Assembly (NCBI GenBank): GCA_023426935.1
Contig: JAEZBR010000046.1
Location: 1 to 52,984, forward strand
Direction: 5' to 3'
Length of the DNA: 52,984 bases
From: Bacillota bacterium
Lineage (GTDB): Bacteria > Bacillota_I > Bacilli_A > Erysipelotrichales > Erysipelotrichaceae
A program made the translations under genes and the position numbers. Under the pieces are notes generated by a model. The model was not told where the DNA came from, searched no databases, and saw nothing but the letters and a program-made list of their open reading frames with translations. Of the stretch, positions 31,717-41,297 are shown in pieces. The number at the start of each line of letters is the position of its first letter. Position 1 is the stretch's first letter.

Positions 31717-34275
31717 ATGAGTAAGATCCAAAATAGCCAGGTCATAATCGTTCCCGGTTATCTGCTAAATCAACTATATGCTTATTGGCTAGACCAGAAA
31801 GAAACGAATGCGGTTTTTAATGTCGAATTCAAATCTTTTTCCCAGCTATTAAGAGCAGAAAAAATAAACGATGATTCAGCGCTAAAGATTATCCTTATGG
31901 TTTATGATCATTTGAATCACCTGAGCGAACAATATCCTTTGCTAGGAAAAGAATTTAGGTTCCCGGCTTTTATCAAGGATGTCTTAGAGTTTTATCAAGA
32001 AATAATCTTCTATGAAGTTAACATTAACAATCTTCCGGAAGGAAGTCCGGTGGAAAAAGAATTAAAAAAGCTCTATGTGTTTTTAGATACCCTAGATCTT
32101 CCTTATCGTCGCGAATTAGCATATCTTAAATCTTTGGATTGTCATAATTATGAAGTGCTAGCTAATTTTAAAGGAAGTTTTCTGGATGAATACTTCGCTA
32201 AATATTTTATCGAACATGGCGCCAAGCCGTTTGAATTGAAATCTTTCTTTCAGCCACAGGTTTCTTACTATCAAGGTACTAATGCCGAAGAAGAAGTAAA
32301 TGGTCTAGCAAATCTTATTATTAAAAAGAATCTTCCGCTTGATCAAATTCAGATTGTGCTTAATCAAAACGATTACGCTTATCTAATCAAACGAATCTTT
32401 ACCGCTAAGGGGATTCCTTTTAGGGGTGCGAATTATGGCTCAGGATTAATGATTCGAAAGTTAAAGAAGATTACAGCTTTCTTACTCTTGCCAAACAGTC
32501 AAAATTTTTCAGCGATGTTCGCGGAAAATTGTTTCGGAATAAATACCCAAAGTTTAGGGGAATATCTCGCGATGTTCGAACTGGAACTAAATGATTGTTT
32601 CCAACCATTCGATCATTTAACCACGATCACCCAAACGCTTTGGAACGAACATAGTTTCGATAATCTAAAAAAATTAGAAAATAAAGCTGAAAGTTTACGT
32701 CAAAAATTATTACCGGTCTTTACTTACCTCAAAGCTAAGGACATCGTATCGCTATATAATTATCTTCTTAATGATCAGCTTATCAAATCACATAATAAAC
32801 AAGAGACCCAATTATTTAGTCAAGCTAGGGAATTAGTCTCGGTCCTTTATAACCATATCCCCTTGTTGGATTATCAGTTGGATTGTTTACCTTCAATCGC
32901 CGAAGAAACCGATTACTTAGGTATTTCCATCGTTACCGCAACGACTTTATTACCCGACAAATCTTTAACGATAATTCTCGGAACGAATGAGAATGATTTC
33001 TTCCCCTCGATCGCTAAACAGGGAGTCCTTTGCGAAAACTATCTCAAGAAAGTTAAAAATTATCCTACCTTGGCACAACGCTTAGCGCATCAGAATAGTT
33101 TAATGATGCAGTTCAAAACAATTTCCCCGGAAATAATTGTCTCTTTTTCTTGCTCGGATCTAAGCGGTAAAAGCCGACAGTTTTCTTCTTTGATTGCGGA
33201 TTTATATGAAGATTTCAATGGCCAACCCAAATTTGAACTCTGGCCTAAGAACAAGTTTAGCCCCCTGCTGAATGATCAATCGCAGATGGCAGCCCCGAAG
33301 ATAGCTCCGAATACCGCCGAGAAACTGTTCATTTCCGCTTCAGCCTTGACTGGCTCAATCAGTTCTTTATCCTTAGTCAATTCCTGCCCCTACTCTTATT
33401 TCTTAAAATATGGTCTTAAGATCGATACCTGGTCAACATATCCGGAAATTGACTTTGCGTTGTTGGGTACGATTCGACATGCCATTATGGAGGAATATGT
33501 CGGAAAAGAATTACCAACCTTGCCCGAACTGCAACAAAAACTTTCTATTTATCTAGAACAACTATCCGCTACTTATCCTCATAAAGAAAAACTTTTATCG
33601 TTTGTCTTTAAACAACTCGCGGATCAATTATTAATTAAATTAGAATTGTCCTCTAGGATGCTTAAAGATTCACTATTACAGCCTACGATTAAAGAAGAGA
33701 AGTTCCCCTTAACGATTAATCTTAAACCCTATGACCTCAAACTTAGCGGAATTATTGATCGCATAGATACCTCCAAAGATTATTTTAGAATCATCGACTA
33801 TAAGAGTTCCAAGCATCCCTTCAGCAAAGCATTGTTCGAAAGTGGTAAAGATCTACAAGTCGTTACTTATGCATTAATGGCCAAAGAAAAATTATCTCAA
33901 GAACCTTTGGGTGTTTATTACTTTTCCTTAAAAACCGAAAAAGTTCGACTGACTTTGACTGATCAAAACGATCCTAAAATAAGTTATGAAGAATATCTTA
34001 AAGAAAATCGGTTAAATGGGGGTCAATTTGAAGAAGTAAATTCCGAGAAATTAAATTCAAATATTTACTTTAATTCGAATAAGCTGGACTATCTACAATC
34101 CAAAGAAGTTTTAACGGAGCTGTATCAAAAAATCGAAGATTTGATCCTTAAGGGTGAGTATGCGATTACCCCCGATCAAAAAGCCTGCCGCTATTGCGAC
34201 TTTAAAGGAATCTGTCATCATCAGGAAACGGAGGACGAAAATGGAACTGACAAAACGACAAGCGCAAGCGATTGA
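31717..34275 (+). CDS. addB: AddB/RexB subunit of helicase-nuclease
   Basis: AddB works with AddA to process double-strand DNA ends for recombination. The 852-residue protein has a degenerate helicase N-terminus (QVIIVPGYLLNQ, no Walker A, as in RexB) and a C-terminal RecB-type nuclease (LLGTIRHAIMEEY, FRIIDYKSSKHPF). The four iron-sulphur cysteines are intact: one in NSCPYSYF and three in CRYCDFKGIC. At 852 residues it is clearly shorter than the roughly 1,100-1,160 of the classic proteins, so it is streamlined. It overlaps addA by 35 bases. The start has no ribosome site and appears leaderless. Confidence 0.9.
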   Translation: MSKIQNSQVIIVPGYLLNQLYAYWLDQKETNAVFNVEFKSFSQLLRAEKINDDSALKIILMVYDHLNHLSEQYPLLGKEFRFPAFIKDVLEFYQEIIFYEVNINNLPEGSPVEKELKKLYVFLDTLDLPYRRELAYLKSLDCHNYEVLANFKGSFLDEYFAKYFIEHGAKPFELKSFFQPQVSYYQGTNAEEEVNGLANLIIKKNLPLDQIQIVLNQNDYAYLIKRIFTAKGIPFRGANYGSGLMIRKLKKITAFLLLPNSQNFSAMFAENCFGINTQSLGEYLAMFELELNDCFQPFDHLTTITQTLWNEHSFDNLKKLENKAESLRQKLLPVFTYLKAKDIVSLYNYLLNDQLIKSHNKQETQLFSQARELVSVLYNHIPLLDYQLDCLPSIAEETDYLGISIVTATTLLPDKSLTIILGTNENDFFPSIAKQGVLCENYLKKVKNYPTLAQRLAHQNSLMMQFKTISPEIIVSFSCSDLSGKSRQFSSLIADLYEDFNGQPKFELWPKNKFSPLLNDQSQMAAPKIAPNTAEKLFISASALTGSISSLSLVNSCPYSYFLKYGLKIDTWSTYPEIDFALLGTIRHAIMEEYVGKELPTLPELQQKLSIYLEQLSATYPHKEKLLSFVFKQLADQLLIKLELSSRMLKDSLLQPTIKEEKFPLTINLKPYDLKLSGIIDRIDTSKDYFRIIDYKSSKHPFSKALFESGKDLQVVTYALMAKEKLSQEPLGVYYFSLKTEKVRLTLTDQNDPKISYEEYLKENRLNGGQFEEVNSEKLNSNIYFNSNKLDYLQSKEVLTELYQKIEDLILKGEYAITPDQKACRYCDFKGICHHQETEDENGTDKTTSASD

Positions 34276-37200
34276 TCAATTCGGTAACGACCTAACCGTT
34301 TCCGCTTCAGCCGGAGCCGGGAAGACTCGGGTTCTGATTGAACGAATAACCAAACAGATCTTATCAGGTAAAATCGATATTGATCGAATTTTAGCGATGA
34401 CCTTTACTTCAGCCGCGGCGGAAGAGATGAAGAAAAGACTACATCAGAGTTTAGTTAAGGCTAGTAAGGAACATCCAGAAGATCAAAGAATCAAAGATCA
34501 GTTATTATTGTTACCAGCTGCTGATGTCAGCACGATCGATTCTTTCTGCTTAAGAATTATCCAGAATTATTCTTACTTATTAGGTTGGGATCCCAGTCGC
34601 TATAGTAATGTTTTAGCTCAAAATTCTTTAAAAGCTTATAAAAAAGAAGCCGCCTTAAATGTAATAAAGAATAATCTTGAAGATCCGAACCTGAAAGAAC
34701 TTAGCGAAAAGTATGAGACTGATTTAATCTATTTTTCTACTCTTAGTGATCTAATCATTAAACTAGACGAATTCATGAGCATTCAAGCCGATCGAAAGAC
34801 CTGGGTCAAAAACACTTTGGCTTATTATCAACCGGTATCTTCCTTAGATAAACTACCTGACGATTTTAAAAAATACTACTTTAGTTATTATCTCTATTTA
34901 ATCAAGGATTTAGTAGTGACAATCAATGCCTTCCTGGACTATGTTTCTTCCGGGGAGAAACCGGAATTACTTAATAATCTTTATAAACCAGTATTGGACC
35001 AACTTTCTTTGGCTAGTAAAGCTTTAATCGACAACGATTACCAACAACTTACCCTAATAATGAAAGTCATTAACATCGCTAGAGATCCTAGCAAAAAGAA
35101 AGTCTTGGGAATCAGTGAAGATGAAACATACGATAACTATAAAAAAACGATCAAAAATCTTCTAAAGGATTGTCAGAATATTCCGGACCAACAAGCGGCG
35201 CTCAATAGTTTAGCGACTCAAAAGAATAATGTCGCTTTCCTTATCAAGTTAGCCGATCAGTATCATGAAGAGTTTATTAAACTTAAAGAATCAAATAACG
35301 AAATCGACTTTGCGGATATGGAAGAAGCGGCGTTAGAATTATTGAAACTGGATTTTGTCAAAGATGAATTAAGAGAACACTATCAAACAATCTTAGTGGA
35401 TGAATACCAGGATTCCAATAATATTCAGGAGACCTTGATTAAAGCAATCTGTAATCACAATGTTTTCCGGGTTGGGGATACTAAACAATCGATTTACGGT
35501 TTTAGAAACGCGAAACCGGAACTAATGCAGAAATTATTAGATCACCCCAGTGAAAATAATCAAGTTATCACTTTAGATAAAAACTTTAGATCGACAGAAA
35601 CAATCATTGAGTTCAATAATCAGCTTTATCAAAAGCTAATGTCCTTAGAAGGATTCGAAGGAAGGTTTTCTAATGACGATATCGTAAACTATGGCGTCGA
35701 AAGTCAGAAAGAGAATAATGTCCCAATCGATTTGGAAGCGTTTGAATGCGAAGCTACCCAAGGATTGAATAAAGAAGAACAATTGACCAATGAATGTAAG
35801 TTTATTCTGAATAAAATTCAGGAATTGAGAAAATCTTCAGAGCTCAATCATTGGCGAGACTATGTAATCTTGGTTCGAAATAACAGTATCAAGAGTATTC
35901 TCGAACCTTTATTCAAACAAGCTAAGATTCCCTATTTCTTTGTTTCCCCATCCGGTTACTTCATTGACAATGCGGTCAGTACGATCCTTAGTTGGTTAAG
36001 ATTGTTAGCAGATCATAATGATGATTTATCTTTGATCAGCATCTTACGTTCCGCCTACTATTCAATCAACGACGAAGGACTCGCAAACCTTAAGCTTGAT
36101 AAAGGCAACGAAAGTTATTTTAATTATTTAAATAAAACTAAGCATCCTTTCATTTCGGATTACGAAGAGATGTCTAAAGCTAAAGATGGCAGTATTACTA
36201 CTCTATTGGAAAAACTATTTTCTTTAAATGATTATCATGATTTATACACTACTCCTTGGGAAAGAGATAACTTAGATTTATTGTACCAACAGGGTATCGC
36301 TGCCGATAATCAAAATCTTAACTTCGAAGAATTTCTTTCTTTACTCAATACCAACGAACAATATGATGCCCCCACAGCCATCGCTGCCGATAACGATGCC
36401 GATGTTGTCAGAGTAATGACCGTTCATAATTCGAAAGGTCTCGAATTCAAACATGTCTTTTATCTGACCAATTCGATCCTTTCTAATCACGACACTGCCT
36501 TTTATAATTTCGACGATAAATTGGGATTAGCTTTAGAAGATATCCGTTTACCTTATCACTATGCTTATAATGGGGTGATTGGTCAAGCAATCAAATTCAA
36601 GCAACGGGAAGAAGCCTTAAAAGAAGAAATCCGTGTCATGTATGTCGCTACAACCAGGGCCGAGAAACGTTTAACAATCGTTGGTTACTACGATACCCCA
36701 ACAAATAAATCGTTCTTTTTGTCCGGAACTCAATTAAATAAAATCTCCGGAAAAATCTATGCCGGTATGAATCTGATTGTCAAAGCTTTAAAGAGTAAAC
36801 CTGAATGTCCGATAACTTTATATAATCTGCATATTCATGACCAAGCAGAAACACTTCAAATCAGCGATGAGAAGATTATTGAGACGAAGTATGAGAATCT
36901 TAAATATACAAAACCTTTAATCAAGGTAACTAATTCAACTCCTTCTTCCCTTGAGGAACATTTCATCGCACCAATCTCACTTGATCAGATTGATAGAGCT
37001 CAACGGGGAACTCTTCTACATAAAGCGTTTGAGCTAATTGATTATCACTCCTATCAGAAGGAAAACCTCGTAAAATTAAATCTAGGATTATCGAACGAAG
37101 ATATCGATAAGATCGATAAGTTCTTTAAACTCCCGGATTTAGAATTGTTATTGGATAAAGATATTCACCAGGAATATCCTTTCTTCATCAAGATCGACGG

Positions 37201-37429
37201 TTCGATCGTGCATGGAGTAATGGATCTGGTGGCGATCGGAAAAGATGAAATTATCTTAGTCGATTTTAAATCCGATCAGAACACAAATGAAACTAAATTA
37301 TTAGAACGTTATACGGTTCAACTCCAACAATACTCAAAAGTTCTTTCGCTTAGTTATCCGGACAAGAAAGTTACCGCTTATCTTTATAGTATTGAGAATG
37401 CTCAGTGGATTAAAGTTCCGCAAGCGTAA
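34241..37429 (+). CDS. addA: AddA/RexA helicase-nuclease subunit
   Basis: AddA is the UvrD-type 3'-5' helicase plus nuclease of the AddAB end-processing complex. The 1,062-residue protein opens MELTKRQAQAID with Walker A SAGAGKTRVL near residue 23. It has the DEYQDSN Walker B, GDTKQSIYGFR, RVMTVHNSKGLEF and MYVATTRAEKRL helicase motifs, and a C-terminal PD-(D/E)xK nuclease (HGVMDLVAIG, ILVDFKSD). It is about 150 residues shorter than B. subtilis AddA. The ATG at 34241 follows GGAGGACG; upstream frame-open sequence belongs to addB. Its end overlaps the convergent HAD gene by 20 bases, with no terminator between. Confidence 0.93.
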   Translation: MELTKRQAQAIDQFGNDLTVSASAGAGKTRVLIERITKQILSGKIDIDRILAMTFTSAAAEEMKKRLHQSLVKASKEHPEDQRIKDQLLLLPAADVSTIDSFCLRIIQNYSYLLGWDPSRYSNVLAQNSLKAYKKEAALNVIKNNLEDPNLKELSEKYETDLIYFSTLSDLIIKLDEFMSIQADRKTWVKNTLAYYQPVSSLDKLPDDFKKYYFSYYLYLIKDLVVTINAFLDYVSSGEKPELLNNLYKPVLDQLSLASKALIDNDYQQLTLIMKVINIARDPSKKKVLGISEDETYDNYKKTIKNLLKDCQNIPDQQAALNSLATQKNNVAFLIKLADQYHEEFIKLKESNNEIDFADMEEAALELLKLDFVKDELREHYQTILVDEYQDSNNIQETLIKAICNHNVFRVGDTKQSIYGFRNAKPELMQKLLDHPSENNQVITLDKNFRSTETIIEFNNQLYQKLMSLEGFEGRFSNDDIVNYGVESQKENNVPIDLEAFECEATQGLNKEEQLTNECKFILNKIQELRKSSELNHWRDYVILVRNNSIKSILEPLFKQAKIPYFFVSPSGYFIDNAVSTILSWLRLLADHNDDLSLISILRSAYYSINDEGLANLKLDKGNESYFNYLNKTKHPFISDYEEMSKAKDGSITTLLEKLFSLNDYHDLYTTPWERDNLDLLYQQGIAADNQNLNFEEFLSLLNTNEQYDAPTAIAADNDADVVRVMTVHNSKGLEFKHVFYLTNSILSNHDTAFYNFDDKLGLALEDIRLPYHYAYNGVIGQAIKFKQREEALKEEIRVMYVATTRAEKRLTIVGYYDTPTNKSFFLSGTQLNKISGKIYAGMNLIVKALKSKPECPITLYNLHIHDQAETLQISDEKIIETKYENLKYTKPLIKVTNSTPSSLEEHFIAPISLDQIDRAQRGTLLHKAFELIDYHSYQKENLVKLNLGLSNEDIDKIDKFFKLPDLELLLDKDIHQEYPFFIKIDGSIVHGVMDLVAIGKDEIILVDFKSDQNTNETKLLERYTVQLQQYSKVLSLSYPDKKVTAYLYSIENAQWIKVPQA

Positions 37430-38069
37430 TTCCGGTATAATCTCTAGTCACCCTATCGGCGAGCTTTTCTTTTTCGATATCGATTCCTTTGGGATTCAAA
37501 GCGTAGATTTTTTTAACACCTAGTTTTTTAATACTTCTTAAGGCAACTAAAGAATCGTCGAAAATAACCAAATCATTTAAGGAAACCTTTTCTCTTTTTG
37601 CCGCTTCTTTGATCATCGCTGCTTTGGAAGGATATTCTCCGGTATCGTAAACGATATCTTCTCTTTCAAACCAACGATCTAATCTAAGGTAAGAATAATA
37701 GAAATCGACATTCGCTTTAATCGATGCAGTCGCAATTTTAAAAGGAATCTTGTTTTCTTTTAAGTTATCTAATAAATCTTCTAATCCGGGAACTAATTTA
37801 TAACTCGAACTCTTTCGGGCGATATTGCGATAGATAACTTCTTTTTCTTCGCTAAGTTTGGTTAGGTATTCTTTATCCTGACTACCGGTCATCACTTCCA
37901 AAGTCTTGAGATTGTTTAACCCGTTAAGCTGTTCATAGTTAAAAGTTTCTAGCTTACCAAGTTTCTCGGCGAGTTTAAGCCAGGCTTGTTTATTTATCTC
38001 ATAGTCAAAGACCATCGTGCCGTTATAGTCAAAAATAACGGCGAGTTTATTCGCCGTTGAATAGGTCAT
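37410..38069 (-). CDS. HAD-family hydrolase with DxN motif
   Basis: A 219-residue haloacid dehalogenase-fold protein, a class I cap type resembling beta-phosphoglucomutase or phosphatases. Motif I reads FDYNGT, so the second catalytic Asp is Asn. Motif II is KIATAS, and motif IV-like acids lie in LVIFDDSLVAL. Loss of the general acid suggests slow or altered chemistry, although DxNGT variants do exist among annotated HAD proteins. The start is uncertain: ATG 38069 and ATG 38075 lie inside the end of prs, with only weak ribosome sites. It is the last gene of the mnmE-prs chain and overlaps prs by 23 bases. Confidence 0.8.
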   Translation of the reverse strand: MTYSTANKLAVIFDYNGTMVFDYEINKQAWLKLAEKLGKLETFNYEQLNGLNNLKTLEVMTGSQDKEYLTKLSEEKEVIYRNIARKSSSYKLVPGLEDLLDNLKENKIPFKIATASIKANVDFYYSYLRLDRWFEREDIVYDTGEYPSKAAMIKEAAKREKVSLNDLVIFDDSLVALRSIKKLGVKKIYALNPKGIDIEKEKLADRVTRDYTGITLAEL

Positions 38070-39009
38070 AGACATCCGAGACCGGAGTATAATCACTGAT
38101 TGCTTCGATTACTTTCGCTAACATTGCTCCGACCGATAAAACAATTATATTTTTCGTTTTAGGCTGATCATCCGGTAAAGGTATCGTGTTCGTGATTACA
38201 AATTCCTTAATTCCGGAATTAGAAATTCTTTCAACCGCATTATGGGATAAGACACCGTGGGTACAAGCACAATATACCTCTTTAGCACCCATCCCTAATA
38301 ACATCTGGACGCTACAGCATAACGATCCGCCGGTATCGACGATATCATCGATAATGATCGCGGTTTTTCCTTTGACATCACCGATTAGATTCATCGCTTC
38401 CGCAACATTAGGAGCCGTTCTCCGTTTATCGATGATAGCAATTGGGCAATCATTCAGACAAACCGATAATTTACGCGCTCTGGTTGCACCACCATGATCG
38501 GGGGAAACAACTACGATGTCTTTTAAATGTTTATGTCTAAAATATTGGCCGATTAAAGAAACACAGGATAAATCGTCAATCGGAATATTGAAGAATCCTT
38601 GGATCTGCGGAGCATGTAGATCAATCGTAACGACCCGATCAGCTCCAGCTGTCTGTAACAAATCCGCAACTAAACGGGAAGTGATAGGCTGTCTAGCGTC
38701 AGCTTTACGATCCTGACGGGCATAACCATAATAAGGAATAACGCAGGTAATCTCACCGGCACTGGCGCGCTTACAGGCATCCAAACATACTAGAATTTCC
38801 ATGATCGTATCCGAAACCGGACGACAGGTAGATTGAATGATAAAGACCCGCTTCCCTCGAACTGATTCCTGAGGTTCAACCATGATCTCGCCATCGGCAA
38901 AATGTTTTACCGAACATCTGCCTAAAGGAAGATCTAAATATCCGACGATCTCCTTGGCTAGATCAATACTGGAAGATAATGCGAAGACGATAATATCATC
39001 CTTAATCAT
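38047..39009 (-). CDS. prs: Ribose-phosphate pyrophosphokinase (PRPP synthetase)
   Basis: Makes PRPP from ribose-5-phosphate and ATP for nucleotide, His and Trp synthesis. 320 residues, normal length. It has two type I phosphoribosyltransferase-like domains, the ribose-phosphate loop IIIDDIVDTGGS and the conserved CVIPYYGYARQDRK ATP-binding stretch. AAGGGGG lies 8 bases before the ATG. glmU ends 15 bases upstream; the glmU-prs order is conserved across Bacillota. Confidence 0.97.
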   Translation of the reverse strand: MIKDDIIVFALSSSIDLAKEIVGYLDLPLGRCSVKHFADGEIMVEPQESVRGKRVFIIQSTCRPVSDTIMEILVCLDACKRASAGEITCVIPYYGYARQDRKADARQPITSRLVADLLQTAGADRVVTIDLHAPQIQGFFNIPIDDLSCVSLIGQYFRHKHLKDIVVVSPDHGGATRARKLSVCLNDCPIAIIDKRRTAPNVAEAMNLIGDVKGKTAIIIDDIVDTGGSLCCSVQMLLGMGAKEVYCACTHGVLSHNAVERISNSGIKEFVITNTIPLPDDQPKTKNIIVLSVGAMLAKVIEAISDYTPVSDVYDLFNGE

Positions 39010-39024
39010 TTCCCTGCCCCCTTG

Positions 39025-40380
39025 TTACTTGTTTAAATACTTGTCGCCATAACCTTTTTTAATTTCTTGGCGGTTTCTGGCAATTCCCATATCTCCGGCT
39101 TCAACATCGCTAGTGATAGTTGAACCAGCTGCCAATAGAGCTTTAGTCCCAATATGAACCGGCGCAATAATATTAACATTACTGCCAATAAAAGCTCCGT
39201 CATCGATTACCGTATGGAACTTATTCTTACCATCGTAATTAACGGTGACTACCCCACAGCCGAAATTAACATGGGCTCCAACCGTCGAATCACCGACATA
39301 AGTGAGGTGTGCACACTTAGTATTATAACCGAAGGAAGTGTTCTTTAGTTCGACAAAATTGCCAATTCGGACCTTATCGCCGATTTTACAGCCGTTTCTT
39401 AAGTGAGAATCCGGTCCGATCGTGGTTTCGTTACCGACGATTGTATCGGTAAGCTCGGAAGAATCGATGACACAATCATCGCCAATCTCTACGTTTTTTA
39501 AATAACTGTTGGCGGTAATCTTACAATTTTTCCCAATCTTTACTTTTCCTTCCGTAATAACATTGGGATAAATAATCGTATCCATTCCGATTTGCGTATC
39601 TTTGGAAAGATAGGTTCTTTCCGGATCGATAATCGTGACGCCACTGCGCATCAGCTTTAAATTGACCTGATGTTTTAACCACTTTGCGGCATCCGCCAAC
39701 ATCATCCGATTATTAATTCCGATCATCTCTTCATAATCACCGGCTACGTAAGTGTTAACTTTCTTGCCGTGTTGATTGAAGATTTCAACTAACTGCGTAA
39801 TATAAAATTCATGCTGAGCATTGTCATCGCTCAGTTCCGGCAGATATTGCCACAATAATTGATTATCGACGCAATAGATCCCGGCATTGATTTCCTTAAG
39901 CTGTTTCTCGTTTTGATCACAATCCTTATCTTCCTTGATGGCTGCGAAATCACCGTTAGGTTTTCGAATAATTCGGCCGTAACCGCTGGGATCGGGCATA
40001 ACCGTACTCATGACACAGAGATCCGCATCTTCCGCCGTCTTAAAGACTCCTTCATAAGTCTCCGGTTGAATCAGGGGACAATCCCCGTTGACAATCAGAG
40101 TTTTTCCTTCTTCTTTACTTAAAACTTCCGCTTTCTTGACGGCATCGCCACTGCCGTTCTGCGGCTGTTGGAGCACATATTCAACTTTATCGCCTAAGTA
40201 ATCCTTCACTTCGCCGGCCTTATAACCGACGACCGCGACAATTCTTTCGACTCCGGCTAATCTTAAATTATCGTAAATATGGCCTATAATGGGTTCCCCC
40301 AGTAATTCATGCATCGTTTTACAATGTTCAGAGACCATTCTAGTCCCCTTGCCAGCTGCTAAGATAATTGCGTTACGCAT
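39025..40380 (-). CDS. glmU: Bifunctional UDP-GlcNAc pyrophosphorylase / GlcN-1-P acetyltransferase
   Basis: GlmU makes UDP-GlcNAc, the entry precursor for peptidoglycan and wall polymers. 451 residues. The N-terminal uridylyltransferase has LAAGKGTRM, QNGSGDAV and VNGDCPL. The C-terminal half is a left-handed beta helix with hexapeptide repeats (GIGKNCKI-type, NFVELKN, HLTYVGDS). The start has GAGGTGAG about 4 bases ahead. An 80-base gap to ispE may contain a weak promoter, but no terminator is seen, so it probably remains in the long chain. Confidence 0.97.
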   Translation of the reverse strand: MRNAIILAAGKGTRMVSEHCKTMHELLGEPIIGHIYDNLRLAGVERIVAVVGYKAGEVKDYLGDKVEYVLQQPQNGSGDAVKKAEVLSKEEGKTLIVNGDCPLIQPETYEGVFKTAEDADLCVMSTVMPDPSGYGRIIRKPNGDFAAIKEDKDCDQNEKQLKEINAGIYCVDNQLLWQYLPELSDDNAQHEFYITQLVEIFNQHGKKVNTYVAGDYEEMIGINNRMMLADAAKWLKHQVNLKLMRSGVTIIDPERTYLSKDTQIGMDTIIYPNVITEGKVKIGKNCKITANSYLKNVEIGDDCVIDSSELTDTIVGNETTIGPDSHLRNGCKIGDKVRIGNFVELKNTSFGYNTKCAHLTYVGDSTVGAHVNFGCGVVTVNYDGKNKFHTVIDDGAFIGSNVNIIAPVHIGTKALLAAGSTITSDVEAGDMGIARNRQEIKKGYGDKYLNK

Positions 40381-40460
40381 TTTCTCACCTCGGTTATAAT
40401 TGTAGTCAATATCCTTTCATGATTAAAGTTTATTTGAATAATTTCGATAATTTTCCATAA

Positions 40461-41297
40461 TTATGCCGGCAAAACCTTCGTAACCGCGACATATTCGTAG
40501 CGGTTTTTAAAGTGCGAATAAGCTTGTTGAATCTGAGTCTGATCCTTACTCAACGCATAAACACAAGCCCCGGATCCGGTCATTAAGACGATATTGAAGC
40601 CATAATCGACTAGTTCTTGCTTGATTGGTCGAATCTGCGGATTGAGTTTGAAGGCCGCATTTTCCAAAGAGTTTCCCTGATATTTTTTAATCAATGGCTC
40701 ATTTCCTTCGATTAAACTCTTCGCCAGCAGTTCAATATCGGGATGAGCGGCTTGGTCATCCTCATAATTCCGGTAACACAACTGCGTTGAAACACCTTGA
40801 TGAGGTTTAATCAATAAAACAAAATAATCAGGATCCGTAAAAGGAATGAGCTTAACTTTTTCGCCAATCCCGGTCACCAGCGCCGGTTTGTTAAATAAAC
40901 AGAACGGTACATCCGCCCCCACTTCTTGGGCTAACTTAAGTAACTCTTTCGGATCGTTCCATTGATAGTAGCGGTTTAATAAACGTAACATCGCCGCTCC
41001 ATCCGCACTGCCGCCACCTAGGCCGGCTTGTGAAGGAATCTGTTTGGTCAGGACAACCGTAAAATTTTCCTTGAACCGATATTTGTTTTTACAAACTTCA
41101 AACGCTTTATAGACCGTATTGTTTTCCGGTAAAGAAGCATTACAGATAAAGTTATATTCTTCGGAAGGGAAAATACTGATTTCATCTGCCAGTTCCAAAG
41201 GTAATTCCAGCATCTCTAACTGGTGATACCCATTCGGTAAGATTCCGACAATGTTCAAGCCTAAATTAATCTTCGCGTTCGCTTTGTCCTTAAGCAT
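40461..41297 (-). CDS. ispE: 4-diphosphocytidyl-2-C-methyl-D-erythritol kinase
   Basis: IspE phosphorylates CDP-ME in the MEP pathway of isoprenoid synthesis, so this organism uses MEP rather than, or besides, mevalonate. 278 residues of the GHMP kinase fold. It opens KANAKINLGLNI, the ATP loop is PSQAGLGGGSADGAA, and the C-terminal motif is MTGSGACVYAL. The ATG overlaps the ksgA stop by 8 bases. The ksgA-ispE pairing is a conserved arrangement. Confidence 0.96.
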   Translation of the reverse strand: MLKDKANAKINLGLNIVGILPNGYHQLEMLELPLELADEISIFPSEEYNFICNASLPENNTVYKAFEVCKNKYRFKENFTVVLTKQIPSQAGLGGGSADGAAMLRLLNRYYQWNDPKELLKLAQEVGADVPFCLFNKPALVTGIGEKVKLIPFTDPDYFVLLIKPHQGVSTQLCYRNYEDDQAAHPDIELLAKSLIEGNEPLIKKYQGNSLENAAFKLNPQIRPIKQELVDYGFNIVLMTGSGACVYALSKDQTQIQQAYSHFKNRYEYVAVTKVLPA

